Of a stretch of DNA of 64,000 bases, positions 35,411 through 43,960 are shown piece after piece. Made by a program: the position numbers and the translations under genes. This DNA comes from Chryseobacterium daeguense DSM 19388. GTDB lineage: Bacteria; Bacteroidota; Bacteroidia; Flavobacteriales; Weeksellaceae. The notes under the pieces were generated by a model. It ran no database searches. It saw nothing but the letters and a program-made list of their open reading frames with translations, and was not told the origin of the DNA. The DNA lies in assembly GCF_000430825.1 (NCBI RefSeq), contig NZ_AUMT01000015.1, forward strand, positions 30,268 through 94,267, written 5' to 3'. Position 1 is the first letter of the stretch. Each line of letters begins with the position of its first letter.

Positions 35411-35650
35411 CTATTTATTTTTCCTCTTCATTTTCTTGTCCTCCTTCACTGCATCTTTGTTCTTCCAATTGGCTGTGTCAGTTTTAGACTTATCCAAATT
35501 GTTATTATTATTCATGTTGTCATTTCGCATGTTGTTCTGCGTACGTGTCGTGTCCGGTCTTACCGTGTCTCTCTTCTGTGGGGTTGTTTGTGCTGAAACA
35601 GTTGTCAACCCAAAAACTGCAAATGCAGCGGCTAAAACTAAATTTTTCAT
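35411..35650 (-). CDS. Small exported low-complexity protein, paralogue A
   Basis: 79 residues from the ATG at 35650, chosen because it starts the signal peptide (MKNLVLAAAFAVFGLTTVSAQ). The mature part is only about 58 residues: Asn/Asp/Thr-rich with a run of Asn, ending in a basic tail (KKMKRKNK). No domain recognised. It shares signal peptide type, basic C-terminus, upstream sequence and downstream hairpin with the gene at 35838-36176, so the two look like a diverged tandem duplication. Function unknown. Confidence 0.6.
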   Translation of the reverse strand: MKNLVLAAAFAVFGLTTVSAQTTPQKRDTVRPDTTRTQNNMRNDNMNNNNNLDKSKTDTANWKNKDAVKEDKKMKRKNK

Positions 35651-35782
35651 ATTATTTAATATTTTATAAATGGTGTAATATTTTAAGTACAATTTTTATA
35701 CTAAAATGCGTTTCAGTTAATTCTTTTAACTTGATTTATAATTATTTAAGAAAATTTACATTATAAAATCTAAAAAACAAAA

Positions 35783-35810
35783 AATCCTGAAACTATAAAG
35801 TTCCAGGATT
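35783..35810 (-). terminator. Terminator of the small exported protein paralogue B
   Basis: Same 7-bp stem as at 35364 (AATCCTG / CAGGATT) with TTTTTTGTTTTTT on the minus side. Confidence 0.75.
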
Positions 35811-35837
35811 CATTTCTACTTGTTTGCTTAAAAATAC

Positions 35838-36176
35838 TTACTTAGACTTTTTCTTTTTAGATTTCTTTTCTTCTTTAGTTGCTTCTACCGGCTTTACAGA
35901 ATCCACCGCAGCATCTGCACTTACCGTAGCCGTAGCGCTGGTTGCAGATTCTACAGGAGTAGCTTCTACCACAGATGTGGCAGCCGTTGTACTTTGATTT
36001 TGGGCAGCTGTACCAGAAACTGTTTCCAAGCTGGTAGCCGCCTGAGTATTTTGTTGTGCTTGAGTATTCAATTGGTTATTAGAGTTTTGCGAAGGGTTCT
36101 GTGGAGTTCCCGTCTGAGCCGACACCGCAATTACTCCGACTAATGTAAACGCTGCTGTTAAAACTAACTTTTTCAT
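35838..36176 (-). CDS. Small exported low-complexity protein, paralogue B
   Basis: 112 residues. Signal peptide MKKLVLTAAFTLVGVIAVSAQ, then a Gln/Asn/Ser/Thr-rich stretch (residues 22-70), an Ala/Val/Thr/Ser part and a C-terminal Lys tail (KKSKKKKSK). No fold or motif is recognised. See paralogue A; together they may be envelope or surface polycations (inference). Confidence 0.6.
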   Translation of the reverse strand: MKKLVLTAAFTLVGVIAVSAQTGTPQNPSQNSNNQLNTQAQQNTQAATSLETVSGTAAQNQSTTAATSVVEATPVESATSATATVSADAAVDSVKPVEATKEEKKSKKKKSK

Positions 36177-36297
36177 AATAATAATATTTTAAATGGTTGT
36201 TTAATATTTTTAAAACGACACATTTCAGTTCATTATTATATCCGAAATTGTTATTTAACGTACTTTATAATACTTTAAGATGAATTTGGATTATAAA

Positions 36298-36786
36298 TTA
36301 TTTTTCTAAATTTTTCATAATCCTTTCCACGAATTCATACGCTGCAGGACATATTACCGTATTTTTTATCATCAAATTATTGATCTGATAAATTTTCTTC
36401 CTGTCTGTATGAGGATATTCTCTACAGGCTTTCGGGCGAACATCATAAATAGAACAAGTATTGTCAGAATTCAGAAAAAAGCAGGGAAGATTTTGCAAAA
36501 CCTTGTCATTATCTTCGTCCACACGCAGGAATTTCGCCTCAAAATCAGCAGGTTTCATCCGAAGATGCTTTGCAATCCGCTCAATATCCTTTTCGGTGTA
36601 TAGGGGTCCGGTTGTTTTGCAGCAGTTTGCACATTGCAGGCAGTCTACCTTTTCAAAAACTTCATCGTGGGTTTCCTGAACCACATAGTCTAGGTTTTTG
36701 GGTGGCTTGTTTTTCAGTCCGTCCAGAAATTTTTTATGCTCTTTCTGCTTTTGTAAAGCCTGTTTTTTGTAAACTTCTATATTCAT
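36298..36786 (-). CDS. YkgJ-family cysteine cluster protein
   Basis: 162 residues. The family Cys pattern is present: CLQCANCCKTTGP (near residue 54), then CFFLNSDNTCSIYDVRPKACREYP (near 102) and a later Cys, likely binding an Fe-S cluster or zinc. Its start codon shares one base with the stop of the upstream Kir-type channel gene (TAATG), suggesting translational coupling. Role unknown; the pairing with an ion channel may be coincidental. Confidence 0.85.
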   Translation of the reverse strand: MNIEVYKKQALQKQKEHKKFLDGLKNKPPKNLDYVVQETHDEVFEKVDCLQCANCCKTTGPLYTEKDIERIAKHLRMKPADFEAKFLRVDEDNDKVLQNLPCFFLNSDNTCSIYDVRPKACREYPHTDRKKIYQINNLMIKNTVICPAAYEFVERIMKNLEK

Positions 36787-37754
36787 TACTGTACTTCCGC
36801 TGCAACAGGAAGATCTGCTTTTTGATAATGGTTAATTTTCTCCAGATCCAATACTGTGGACAGTTTTTCTTTGTCAGGATAATACATCGGAGTAAATTTT
36901 GCTCCGTAAATAATTTCCTTCGAAACATACGACGTTCTCTGAACCACCGTATTGGAGAACACTTCATCAAATGCCCTAACATGAACAATAATTTCAACAT
37001 CCGTATTTCTGAAATCTTCCTCTGAAAATCCGAAAAAAGGCGATTCTTCATCTATTTTGTGAACAACAGTCCAGTTCAGGGCTAATGTATTGATCTTGCT
37101 TAATTGTATTTTTAAGGTATAAAAATTACTCCTTGGAATTCCGTCTTCAATCACCTGAATCGCTGAAGAAACAATAACCTCAGCATCTGTAAGCGCATTG
37201 TTTTTATAAGGAGCCAGCCTGAACATCAAGGCTGAACTTTCTTTAAACGGAGCAATAACGGCAATATCAGAAAATTTAAGATACGCCCGAGGTCTTGAAA
37301 ATCTTCCGTAAAAAAGACCGGTTGCAATGGCAAAGGTAAGCAATCCCAGAAAAGCCTCAAAGGTTGCGACTAGACTTGCCATGAAGCCAATCGGGGCAAT
37401 TCTTCCGTAGCCCACTGTCGTAAAAGTCTGCGAGCTGAAGAAAAACACATCGATAAATTCATTTAATGGGTCACTTTTATCTATTCCCGTTAAATGTTCT
37501 ACCCCAATCAGATAATAAATAAAAGCAAAAAGCAGGTTAATAAGAATATAAGCAACTACAAGATAAGAAAGAAACTGAAACCTCGGTAAATCCAGCATCG
37601 TGTGATACCAGCTAAATCTGTTAAAAATATTCACCCCTTTTTTGTTCACATTCGGAAGGCCGTCTTTATTGATGAACCTTCCTGAAGCATTATCCCCGAA
37701 ACCACTGTTTTCCGTATTCTTCTGCCTGATTTTCTGCCTGAATCCTGTTGCCAT
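36786..37754 (-). CDS. Inward-rectifier-type potassium channel (KirBac-like)
   Basis: 322 residues. A cytoplasmic slide-helix region (WYHTMLDLPRFQFL), outer helix M1 (about 61-83), pore helix and selectivity filter TVGYG (near residue 117), inner helix M2, then an immunoglobulin-like cytoplasmic domain of about 160 residues (FSDIAVIAPFKESSALMFRL onward). All these are the Kir layout. Forms a tetrameric potassium channel in the inner membrane. First gene of a two-gene unit with the YkgJ protein. Confidence 0.92.
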   Translation of the reverse strand: MATGFRQKIRQKNTENSGFGDNASGRFINKDGLPNVNKKGVNIFNRFSWYHTMLDLPRFQFLSYLVVAYILINLLFAFIYYLIGVEHLTGIDKSDPLNEFIDVFFFSSQTFTTVGYGRIAPIGFMASLVATFEAFLGLLTFAIATGLFYGRFSRPRAYLKFSDIAVIAPFKESSALMFRLAPYKNNALTDAEVIVSSAIQVIEDGIPRSNFYTLKIQLSKINTLALNWTVVHKIDEESPFFGFSEEDFRNTDVEIIVHVRAFDEVFSNTVVQRTSYVSKEIIYGAKFTPMYYPDKEKLSTVLDLEKINHYQKADLPVAAEVQ

Positions 37755-37874
37755 TTCTTTATATCATTTTTGTTTTTAACTGTAATATTTTAATAAGGCA
37801 AAATCGAAAAAGGACAATTGCCTCATTCTTTTCCTGATTTACCTTTTTGCTAATTTCCTTTTATATATAATATG

Positions 37875-37882
37875 CAAAGATA
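37875..37882 (-). promoter_or_regulatory. Putative -7 box of the Kir-YkgJ operon
   Basis: Minus strand TATCTTTG, 120 nt before the ATG; a TTG lies 24 bp upstream of it. The long leader and spacing make this weak. Confidence 0.25.
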
Positions 37883-37942
37883 AAATATTGTTTTCATGAA
37901 ATTTATCAACACCACGATTGAATTTCTCAATTGATTTTAAAC

Positions 37943-37950
37943 TAACTTTG
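37943..37950 (+). promoter_or_regulatory. TAnnTTTG box right before the globin start
   Basis: TAACTTTG ends 4 bp before the ATG at 37955, with the same TTTGAAGTATG context as before selO. Would give a leaderless or nearly leaderless mRNA. Confidence 0.3.
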
Positions 37951-37954
37951 AAGT

Positions 37955-38335
37955 ATGAAAAAGCTGGAAACAAGAGAAGATATTGAGCATCTGGTCAATT
38001 CATTTTATGAAAAAGTAGTAAAGGATGATACCATAAGCATATTCTTTACTGATATCGCTAAAGTAAACTGGGATAATCATTTACCTAAAATGTATGCATT
38101 TTGGGAATCCGTTCTTTTTGGACAGATGTCTTACAAAGGAAACCCGATGGGAGCTCATTTTCCAATCAATGAAGTAAAAGCAATGGAACAGAAACATTTT
38201 GATCGCTGGCTGGAACTTTGGAGAACAACTATCGAAGAAAACTTCGTGGGAGAAAATGCCAATATGGCTATTTATAAATCCGAAAACATTGCAAAATTAA
38301 TGGCTTTTAAAATGGATATGGCAAGAAGGCTTTGA
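37955..38335 (+). CDS. Group III truncated hemoglobin
   Basis: 126 residues, the usual size of the 2-on-2 globins. The family pattern LVNSFYEKVVKDDTISIFF at the N-terminus, WDNHLPKMYAFWESVLFG, and the region around GAHFPINEVKAMEQKHFDRWLELW with the proximal His are visible. These globins bind oxygen or NO; group III roles are poorly defined. Single gene; a small AAAACT / AGTTTT hairpin lies in the 31-bp gap to the convergent chaA-like gene. Confidence 0.9.
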   Translation: MKKLETREDIEHLVNSFYEKVVKDDTISIFFTDIAKVNWDNHLPKMYAFWESVLFGQMSYKGNPMGAHFPINEVKAMEQKHFDRWLELWRTTIEENFVGENANMAIYKSENIAKLMAFKMDMARRL

Positions 38336-38366
38336 TGATTTAAAACTTAAAGTTTTAGATTTAAAG

Positions 38367-39437
38367 TTAAGGAACAATGACTGTGAAAATATAGGCTGCA
38401 AGGTTTACCAGCAAAACGGTTCCGTAAAGGATGTTGGTTTTTCCTCTGCTAAGAGAAAGCATTACTATAAAAACTGATAATGACAAAAGAATGATATCTT
38501 TTTTGTCCAAACCTAAAACCAAAGGTATATCATACATTATACACACCACAGAAACCGCAGGAATTGTAAGACCTATACTTGCTAAAGCCGATCCTAAAGC
38601 CAGATTAAGACTCGACTGAATTTGGTTACTTCGAGCAGCCCTGATCGCCGCCAAACCTTCCGGAAGCAATACCACTGCAGCAATAATGACCCCTACCAGG
38701 GATTTCGGAGCCCCGAAACTCTGAACCATGTCCTCTATCGTCGCAGAAAGACCTTTTGCCATCATCACCACAATCGCTAGGCAAATCACAAGGAATGCAA
38801 AGCTGATTCCCGTTTTTGCTACCGACGGTATGTAATGCTCTTCCGGATGCTCATCAGGAACAATAAAATAATTTCTGTGCCTTACCGTCTGAACCATCAA
38901 AAATATTCCATAAATCACGAGGCAGGCAATAGAAACGAATATTAGCTGTGCCCGGTTATAGAACGGACCATTAATGCTTGATGTAAAATTCGGGAGGACT
39001 AATGTTAAAACCAGGATTGAAACAATACTTACCAGGTAAGTAGTAGCAGAAGTTCTCGCAAAAAACTGCTCATAATATTTCACACCGCCTACAAGAATAC
39101 AAATTCCCAAAATTCCGTTAAGAATAAGCATTACAGCGGCAAAAACCGTATCTCTGGCCAGTGTGATCGCCTGATCTCCACCGGCAACCATCAGTGAGAT
39201 GATTAAGGCTACTTCAATGATTGTAATACAAAGCGCAAGGATAATTGTCCCGAAAGGTTCACCTACTTTATGCGCTACAACTTCTGCATGGTGTACTGCA
39301 GACAGAACACTTCCCGTCAACAAGAGCCCTGCAATTACATCAGAAACTACCCCGGCGCCCATAAGCCCGGAAAAATAATATCCCACTGCCAGAACAGGAA
39401 AAATATACGTGTAATGTAATAGTTCTTTTAATTTCAT
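38367..39437 (-). CDS. chaA: Calcium/proton antiporter, ChaA-like (CaCA superfamily)
   Basis: 356 residues with eleven or so transmembrane helices. Two inverted alpha repeats contain the key acidic residues: GEPFGTIILALCITIIEVAL near residue 58 and LLPEGLAAIRAARSNQIQSS near 258. Exports calcium (possibly sodium or potassium) in exchange for protons across the inner membrane. Single gene; no regulatory site recognised. Confidence 0.88.
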   Translation of the reverse strand: MKLKELLHYTYIFPVLAVGYYFSGLMGAGVVSDVIAGLLLTGSVLSAVHHAEVVAHKVGEPFGTIILALCITIIEVALIISLMVAGGDQAITLARDTVFAAVMLILNGILGICILVGGVKYYEQFFARTSATTYLVSIVSILVLTLVLPNFTSSINGPFYNRAQLIFVSIACLVIYGIFLMVQTVRHRNYFIVPDEHPEEHYIPSVAKTGISFAFLVICLAIVVMMAKGLSATIEDMVQSFGAPKSLVGVIIAAVVLLPEGLAAIRAARSNQIQSSLNLALGSALASIGLTIPAVSVVCIMYDIPLVLGLDKKDIILLSLSVFIVMLSLSRGKTNILYGTVLLVNLAAYIFTVIVP

Positions 39438-39503
39438 AAAGCATTTACAAAATACAAAAAATCTATGAAAATTGGAATTTTAAAAGAAAATATTAATTAT
39501 AAT

Positions 39504-39833
39504 TTAATGACACCAAAGATGGTAATCCTGAAAATCCGTTATCATGTGCATCAAAAGCCCAATGCCTATAATCCTGATATTTCCTTTAAAAAACAGCATC
39601 AAAAAATACACCGCAATGGCATAATACGAATGTAAAAAGTGAAATCCTATACTTCCTCGATTCGGGTCAAAAATAGGATGGGCGAACAGGTGATCAAGGT
39701 CCACCAACATGGTTGCAAGTAAAATTAAATACACCTTTTTCCAATTTTCACGGTAAAAAATTAAAGCAATCAACACCGGGAAAATAAGATGTAAAAAATA
39801 ATGGGTAACTGTTTTCCAGAAAAAGCAATCCAT
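39504..39833 (-). CDS. DUF6122 family small membrane protein
   Basis: 109 residues with about three transmembrane helices. The characteristic segment is LVDLDHLFAHPIFDPNRGSI followed by GFHFLHSY, with several conserved His and Asp that could bind metal; it resembles metal-dependent membrane hydrolases of the YdjM/LexA-binding type in spacing (weak analogy). Its start codon overlaps the stop of the AlkD-like gene by one base (TGATG). Confidence 0.75.
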   Translation of the reverse strand: MDCFFWKTVTHYFLHLIFPVLIALIFYRENWKKVYLILLATMLVDLDHLFAHPIFDPNRGSIGFHFLHSYYAIAVYFLMLFFKGNIRIIGIGLLMHMITDFQDYHLWCH

Positions 39834-40552
39834 CAGATTCTTCCTTTTAAATAGTCCTGCCTTACATTTTCGCTCAGCTTTTCAATGGCATATCGCAGGC
39901 ATGTTCGCGGCATTTCTTTGTAAAACCGGTTGAGGTAAGTTATCAGCTCGGCTTCATTTTTCTGCCCCATTTCTCTCAGCAGCCAGCCGTTTGCCTTGTG
40001 CATCAGGTCGTGATGATGCTTAAGATTTTGAGTGACGAATTCTTTAGTTAAATCAAATGAGCCTTTTTTCACATAGTGCATCGTTCCTACAACAGCAATT
40101 CTTTTATGCCACATTTCTTCAGAATTTGAAAGCGTTCTTAACAAATCTTCTTTTTGATTTTCAAAGGCATATCTTCCCAATATCTTATAACAGCTGGAAT
40201 CCACCAAATCCCAATTGTTGACATACTGCAGATGATTCAGGTAAAATTCAACAATTTCATCTTTTGCTGTCTTATCTTTTGATTTTTCAAATTTTAAAAT
40301 AAGGATAAATAAAGCTGTCAGCCTGTGTTCATGGTATTTTGAAGAAAGAAGCCTGCTGAGGTCTTTCAATGAAATTTTAGCATAATATTCTTTAGCAACA
40401 GCCCTTTGATCCGGAACTTTTACTCCCAGAAATACATCTCCTTCTCCATATTCGCCTTTTCCTGTTTTAAAAAACTTCGTGAAAAATGCTGCTTTTTCCG
40501 GAATGGATAATACCGCCAGAGCTTCTTCTATTTCCTTAATAACTTCACTCAT
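39833..40552 (-). CDS. DNA alkylation repair protein (AlkD-like HEAT repeat)
   Basis: 239 residues from ATG 40552; the frame extends 28 codons further upstream but that part (basic then hydrophobic) is not typical of the family and reaches into the NhaP gene. AlkD folds as HEAT-like helical repeats and excises N3- and N7-alkylated bases. Visible family segments: VKVPDQRAVAKEYY, NNWDLVDSSCYKILG (with the catalytic-region Trp and Asp) and WHKRIAVVGTMHYV, LMHKANGWLLREMG. The gene is coupled to the DUF6122 gene downstream and lies 31 bp after the NhaP gene. Confidence 0.88.
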   Translation of the reverse strand: MSEVIKEIEEALAVLSIPEKAAFFTKFFKTGKGEYGEGDVFLGVKVPDQRAVAKEYYAKISLKDLSRLLSSKYHEHRLTALFILILKFEKSKDKTAKDEIVEFYLNHLQYVNNWDLVDSSCYKILGRYAFENQKEDLLRTLSNSEEMWHKRIAVVGTMHYVKKGSFDLTKEFVTQNLKHHHDLMHKANGWLLREMGQKNEAELITYLNRFYKEMPRTCLRYAIEKLSENVRQDYLKGRI

Positions 40553-40583
40553 TTGTTTTTTTAATTTAAATCTGATCAGAATA

Positions 40584-41870
40584 TTAATCAATATTACCTG
40601 CAGCAACGCTTTCCAATTCCTCTTCTTCTTCCGCAATCTTATTAGGATTGGCTACTTTTGCGATGGTAAGTCCCTGAACAATAATGGAAAACACCACCAC
40701 ACAGTAAGTGATACTTAACACAATATTGCTGTATTCATTTTTGGGGATTGATAAAGCCAGTGCAATGGAAACACCTCCCCTGATACCACCCCAAACGAGC
40801 ACTTTTACCGTCTGCGGGCTAAACCTCGTTCTGAATGACATGAACTTCGTAGGTATCCAGATGGAAATAAGCCTTGCCAGCAGAACCACAACAATAGCAA
40901 TAAGCCCGGGAATCATAAAGTTCTTCAGATCTTTTATCATTAATAATTCGAAACCGATAAAGAGGAATAATACGGCATTCAGAATTTCATCGATCAGCTC
41001 CCAAAATTTGATAAGATAATCCTGCGTGATGGATTTCATTTTGAATTTAATATTAAAATTACCCATAAATAATCCCGCCGCCACCATCGTCAATGGCCCT
41101 GAAATATGCATCTGCCTTGCAACAAGATAACCTCCCATTACTACAGATAATGTAACCAGAACAGAGATAATATAATCATCCACCTCACGCATCAGCCTGG
41201 AAGTGACCCATCCAAGAACTACGCCCAGCAAAAGCCCGCCACCAGCTTCTTTCATTAGCAGAAAACCTATACTTTCCGCGCTGAGATTTACTTTATTTCC
41301 CACAGCAAGCTCAAGAACTACCGTGAAAACTACCACGGCCATCCCATCATTGAAAAGAGATTCTCCCGCAACTTTGGTTTCAAGAGCCTTTGAGACATTT
41401 GCCTGCTTAAGAATACTCAAAACGGCAACCGGATCTGTGGGCGAAATTAATGCTCCAAAGAGCAGGCAGTAAATAAACGGCAGCTGAAGCCCTACAAGCG
41501 GAAGCAGATAAAACATCCCGAAACCTACTACAAAAGTGGAAATTACCACACCCGCAGTAGAAAATATAACCACAGGCCGGAACTGTTCTTTTAAATCGTC
41601 GATATTAATATGAATTCCTCCCGCAAAGAGCAGAAAATTAAGCATTGCTCCCATCAGAACCTCCGTAAAATCGATGCTTATCATCAATTTATTAAGGTGC
41701 CCGAAAGTACGGGGAAGAAAGCTTTCGCCAAATAAAACCAGTATGATAGAAACTGCAATGGCTATCACCATGATTCCGATGGTACTCGGAAGTTTAAGAA
41801 ATCTGTAATTAAGGTATGAAAATATTGATGCTAAAACTATTAATGCTGAAAATGAATAATATAATTCCAC
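40584..41870 (-). CDS. Sodium/proton antiporter of the NhaP (CPA1) type
   Basis: 428 residues with about twelve transmembrane helices, starting with GTG. The ion-binding motifs are intact: ALISPTDPVAVLSILK near residue 140 and GESLFNDGMAVVVF near 170, containing the conserved Asp pair; a third Arg-containing helix (RGGVSIALALS) is near 370. Cytoplasmic C-terminus is short and acidic (EEEEELESV). First gene of a unit with the AlkD-like and DUF6122 genes. Confidence 0.92.
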   Translation of the reverse strand: MELYYSFSALIVLASIFSYLNYRFLKLPSTIGIMVIAIAVSIILVLFGESFLPRTFGHLNKLMISIDFTEVLMGAMLNFLLFAGGIHINIDDLKEQFRPVVIFSTAGVVISTFVVGFGMFYLLPLVGLQLPFIYCLLFGALISPTDPVAVLSILKQANVSKALETKVAGESLFNDGMAVVVFTVVLELAVGNKVNLSAESIGFLLMKEAGGGLLLGVVLGWVTSRLMREVDDYIISVLVTLSVVMGGYLVARQMHISGPLTMVAAGLFMGNFNIKFKMKSITQDYLIKFWELIDEILNAVLFLFIGFELLMIKDLKNFMIPGLIAIVVVLLARLISIWIPTKFMSFRTRFSPQTVKVLVWGGIRGGVSIALALSIPKNEYSNIVLSITYCVVVFSIIVQGLTIAKVANPNKIAEEEEELESVAAGNID

Positions 41871-41900
41871 TAAGCTGTTTTTAAAGTTTGTCTTTTTTAA

Positions 41901-42530
41901 TTAGTAATCGATATAAAGTACTTTTATGTAAATCTTGCTGTTGTCTTTTTCCCAAATGTCAAGCATTCCGTCTTTTGAAGGTTTGGATCCTCTTGAATAA
42001 TCCTGTCCAAGATTCAGAATATTCAATAAAATATATTCATCTCCCACAGAGTTAACGAGATACGGCGTCTTCTCAGTTTTTCCGTCTCCGGAGCTTCTTA
42101 TAGCTTCGGTGAGTGTACGGAACTGGTTCAGATGGTGCATAAAATTGCTTCCGTCTTTTTTGGAATCATATGCTTTTAGCAAAATGAGGAGAATATCAAG
42201 ATTAGTGGGATCTTTTTCATATAAAATCTTTCCCTGTTTTATACATTCATCAAAATCTCCTTTTTTAAAGGCTTCTGCCAGAGTTTTGAACTCATCATCT
42301 ATCGTGGAAACATTGTCTTTTTTAAAGTTTCTTCCATAGTAAAGATACTGAGCCTCAATAGAATCCAGGGATTTCGGGTAAGCTTTGTATTTAAACATAA
42401 GCTTCTCATTGTTGTAGGGAGATTTATTATTCTTAAGATCTTTCTCGATCGCCTTAAAATCTATTTTTGATTTTTGGCCAAGACCAAAAACCGATACAAA
42501 AAGCAATAAAAGGAAAAAGTGATATTTCAT
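41901..42530 (-). CDS. DUF4919 family exported protein
   Basis: 209 residues with a signal peptide ending near FGLGQ (residue 19). The body is alpha-helical with TPR-like spacing (KKGDFDECIKQGKILYEKDP, then LDILLILLKAYDSK) and ends in a short beta strand (SKIYIKVLYIDY); this matches DUF4919 as I recall it. Function unknown. It overlaps hflX by one base (TAATG) and is probably translated together with it. Confidence 0.75.
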   Translation of the reverse strand: MKYHFFLLLLFVSVFGLGQKSKIDFKAIEKDLKNNKSPYNNEKLMFKYKAYPKSLDSIEAQYLYYGRNFKKDNVSTIDDEFKTLAEAFKKGDFDECIKQGKILYEKDPTNLDILLILLKAYDSKKDGSNFMHHLNQFRTLTEAIRSSGDGKTEKTPYLVNSVGDEYILLNILNLGQDYSRGSKPSKDGMLDIWEKDNSKIYIKVLYIDY

Positions 42531-43756
42531 TAATCTTTGTTTTCTTCTTCCTCGTCGTTATCGAAATATTCGAAAAGGAAATCATTGTAAGGAAATCTTG
42601 AAATATGAATCTTCATTACCTCATCATAGATCATTCTCTTCATTTCCGGGAAGTTTTCTTTTGTAAGGGCAGAGATGAAAACAGTAGGATACTTGGATTT
42701 TGCCATCCAGGTGTTTTTCCATTCGTCCAGAGAGATATTTTTCTTTGTAGATGGTGTAAGATCATCATCATCTTTTTTCTCGTAGCTGAAATCATCTATT
42801 TTATTGAAAACCATCACCATTGGCTTTCTGTGCGCATCGATTTCCTGCAAAATCTGGTTTACGGAATCAATATGATCTTCGAAGCTTTCATGGGAGATAT
42901 CTACCACATGAATCAGCAAATCTGCCTCTCTTACCTCATCCAGGGTGGATTTAAATGATTCTACAAGCTGTGTAGGTAACTTTCTGATAAATCCTACGGT
43001 ATCCGTCAATAAAAACGGAAGATTTCCGACTACAACCTTTCTTACGGTAGTATCAAGTGTCGCAAAAAGCTTATTTTCCGCAAAAACTTCAGATTTCGAA
43101 AGAGAATTCATGAGCGTAGATTTTCCTACGTTGGTATATCCTACCAAAGCAACACGCACCATTTTTCCGCGGTTGTTTCTTTGGGTAGCCATCTGCTTAT
43201 CAATCGTTTTCAGCTTTTCTTTTAATAAGGAAATTCGGTCTCGGATGATACGTCTGTCGGTCTCAATTTCGGTTTCCCCGGGTCCTCTCATCCCGATCCC
43301 CCCTCTCTGACGCTCAAGGTGGGTCCACATTCTTGTCAGCCTAGGAAGAAGATACTCATACTGAGCGAGTTCCACCTGTGTTCTTGCATAAGAGGTCTGA
43401 GCTCTTTGGGCAAAGATATCAAGGATAAGATTGGTTCTGTCTAAAATTTTTACCTCAAGTTCTCTTTCAAGGTTTTTAAGTTGTGAAGGTGAGAGTTCAT
43501 CGTCAAAGATTACAGTTCCAATTTCGTTTTCTTTTACGTAATCTTTTATTTCGATGGCTTTTCCGCTTCCTACAAATGTTTTGGAATCCGGCTGAGACAT
43601 TTTCTGGGTGAATCTTTTTGCCACTGTAGCTCCGGCAGTGTACGCCAAAAACTCCAGCTCATCCATATATTCCGTAAGCTTATCCTCATCCTGGTCTTTG
43701 GTGATTAATCCTACCAAAACCGCCTTCTCATAATTATGTTCTTTCTTTTCTAGCAT
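42530..43756 (-). CDS. hflX: GTPase HflX
   Basis: 408 residues. The N-terminal HflX domain (LVGLITKDQDEDKLTEYMDE; FVGSGKAIEI) is followed by a coiled coil with the glycine-rich RGGIGMRGPGETEIETDRR and the GTPase domain with G1 GYTNVGKS (near residue 209), G3 DTVGF and G4 NKID. HflX splits stalled or stored ribosomes. First gene of a two-gene unit. All nucleotide-binding motifs are intact. Confidence 0.95.
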   Translation of the reverse strand: MLEKKEHNYEKAVLVGLITKDQDEDKLTEYMDELEFLAYTAGATVAKRFTQKMSQPDSKTFVGSGKAIEIKDYVKENEIGTVIFDDELSPSQLKNLERELEVKILDRTNLILDIFAQRAQTSYARTQVELAQYEYLLPRLTRMWTHLERQRGGIGMRGPGETEIETDRRIIRDRISLLKEKLKTIDKQMATQRNNRGKMVRVALVGYTNVGKSTLMNSLSKSEVFAENKLFATLDTTVRKVVVGNLPFLLTDTVGFIRKLPTQLVESFKSTLDEVREADLLIHVVDISHESFEDHIDSVNQILQEIDAHRKPMVMVFNKIDDFSYEKKDDDDLTPSTKKNISLDEWKNTWMAKSKYPTVFISALTKENFPEMKRMIYDEVMKIHISRFPYNDFLFEYFDNDEEEENKD

Positions 43757-43960
43757 TAAGTTCTATCTATAGTTTGTGAGATTTACAAGATAAGATTTTT
43801 CAGTAAAAAAAACAAAATGAATTTTTGTGGCATCTAAAATTTACTGTTAAATTAAATTCATAATGTTATTGATTTATAGAAAATTAATACCTTTAAGGAA
43901 TAATTTTTAGGTTTTCTTTTTACATTTTAAAAATTATAATAAAACTAATTCCTGAACACC

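Noticed and set aside
36570..37025. 151-codon plus-strand frame across the YkgJ and Kir genes
   Set aside because: Both minus-strand genes have clear family motifs and are coupled; the plus frame has no recognisable content.
38339..38372. TTTAAAACTTAAAGTTTT hairpin between the globin and chaA-like genes as a terminator
   Set aside because: Stem is only six AT-rich pairs without a proper T-run; noted but not called as a terminator.
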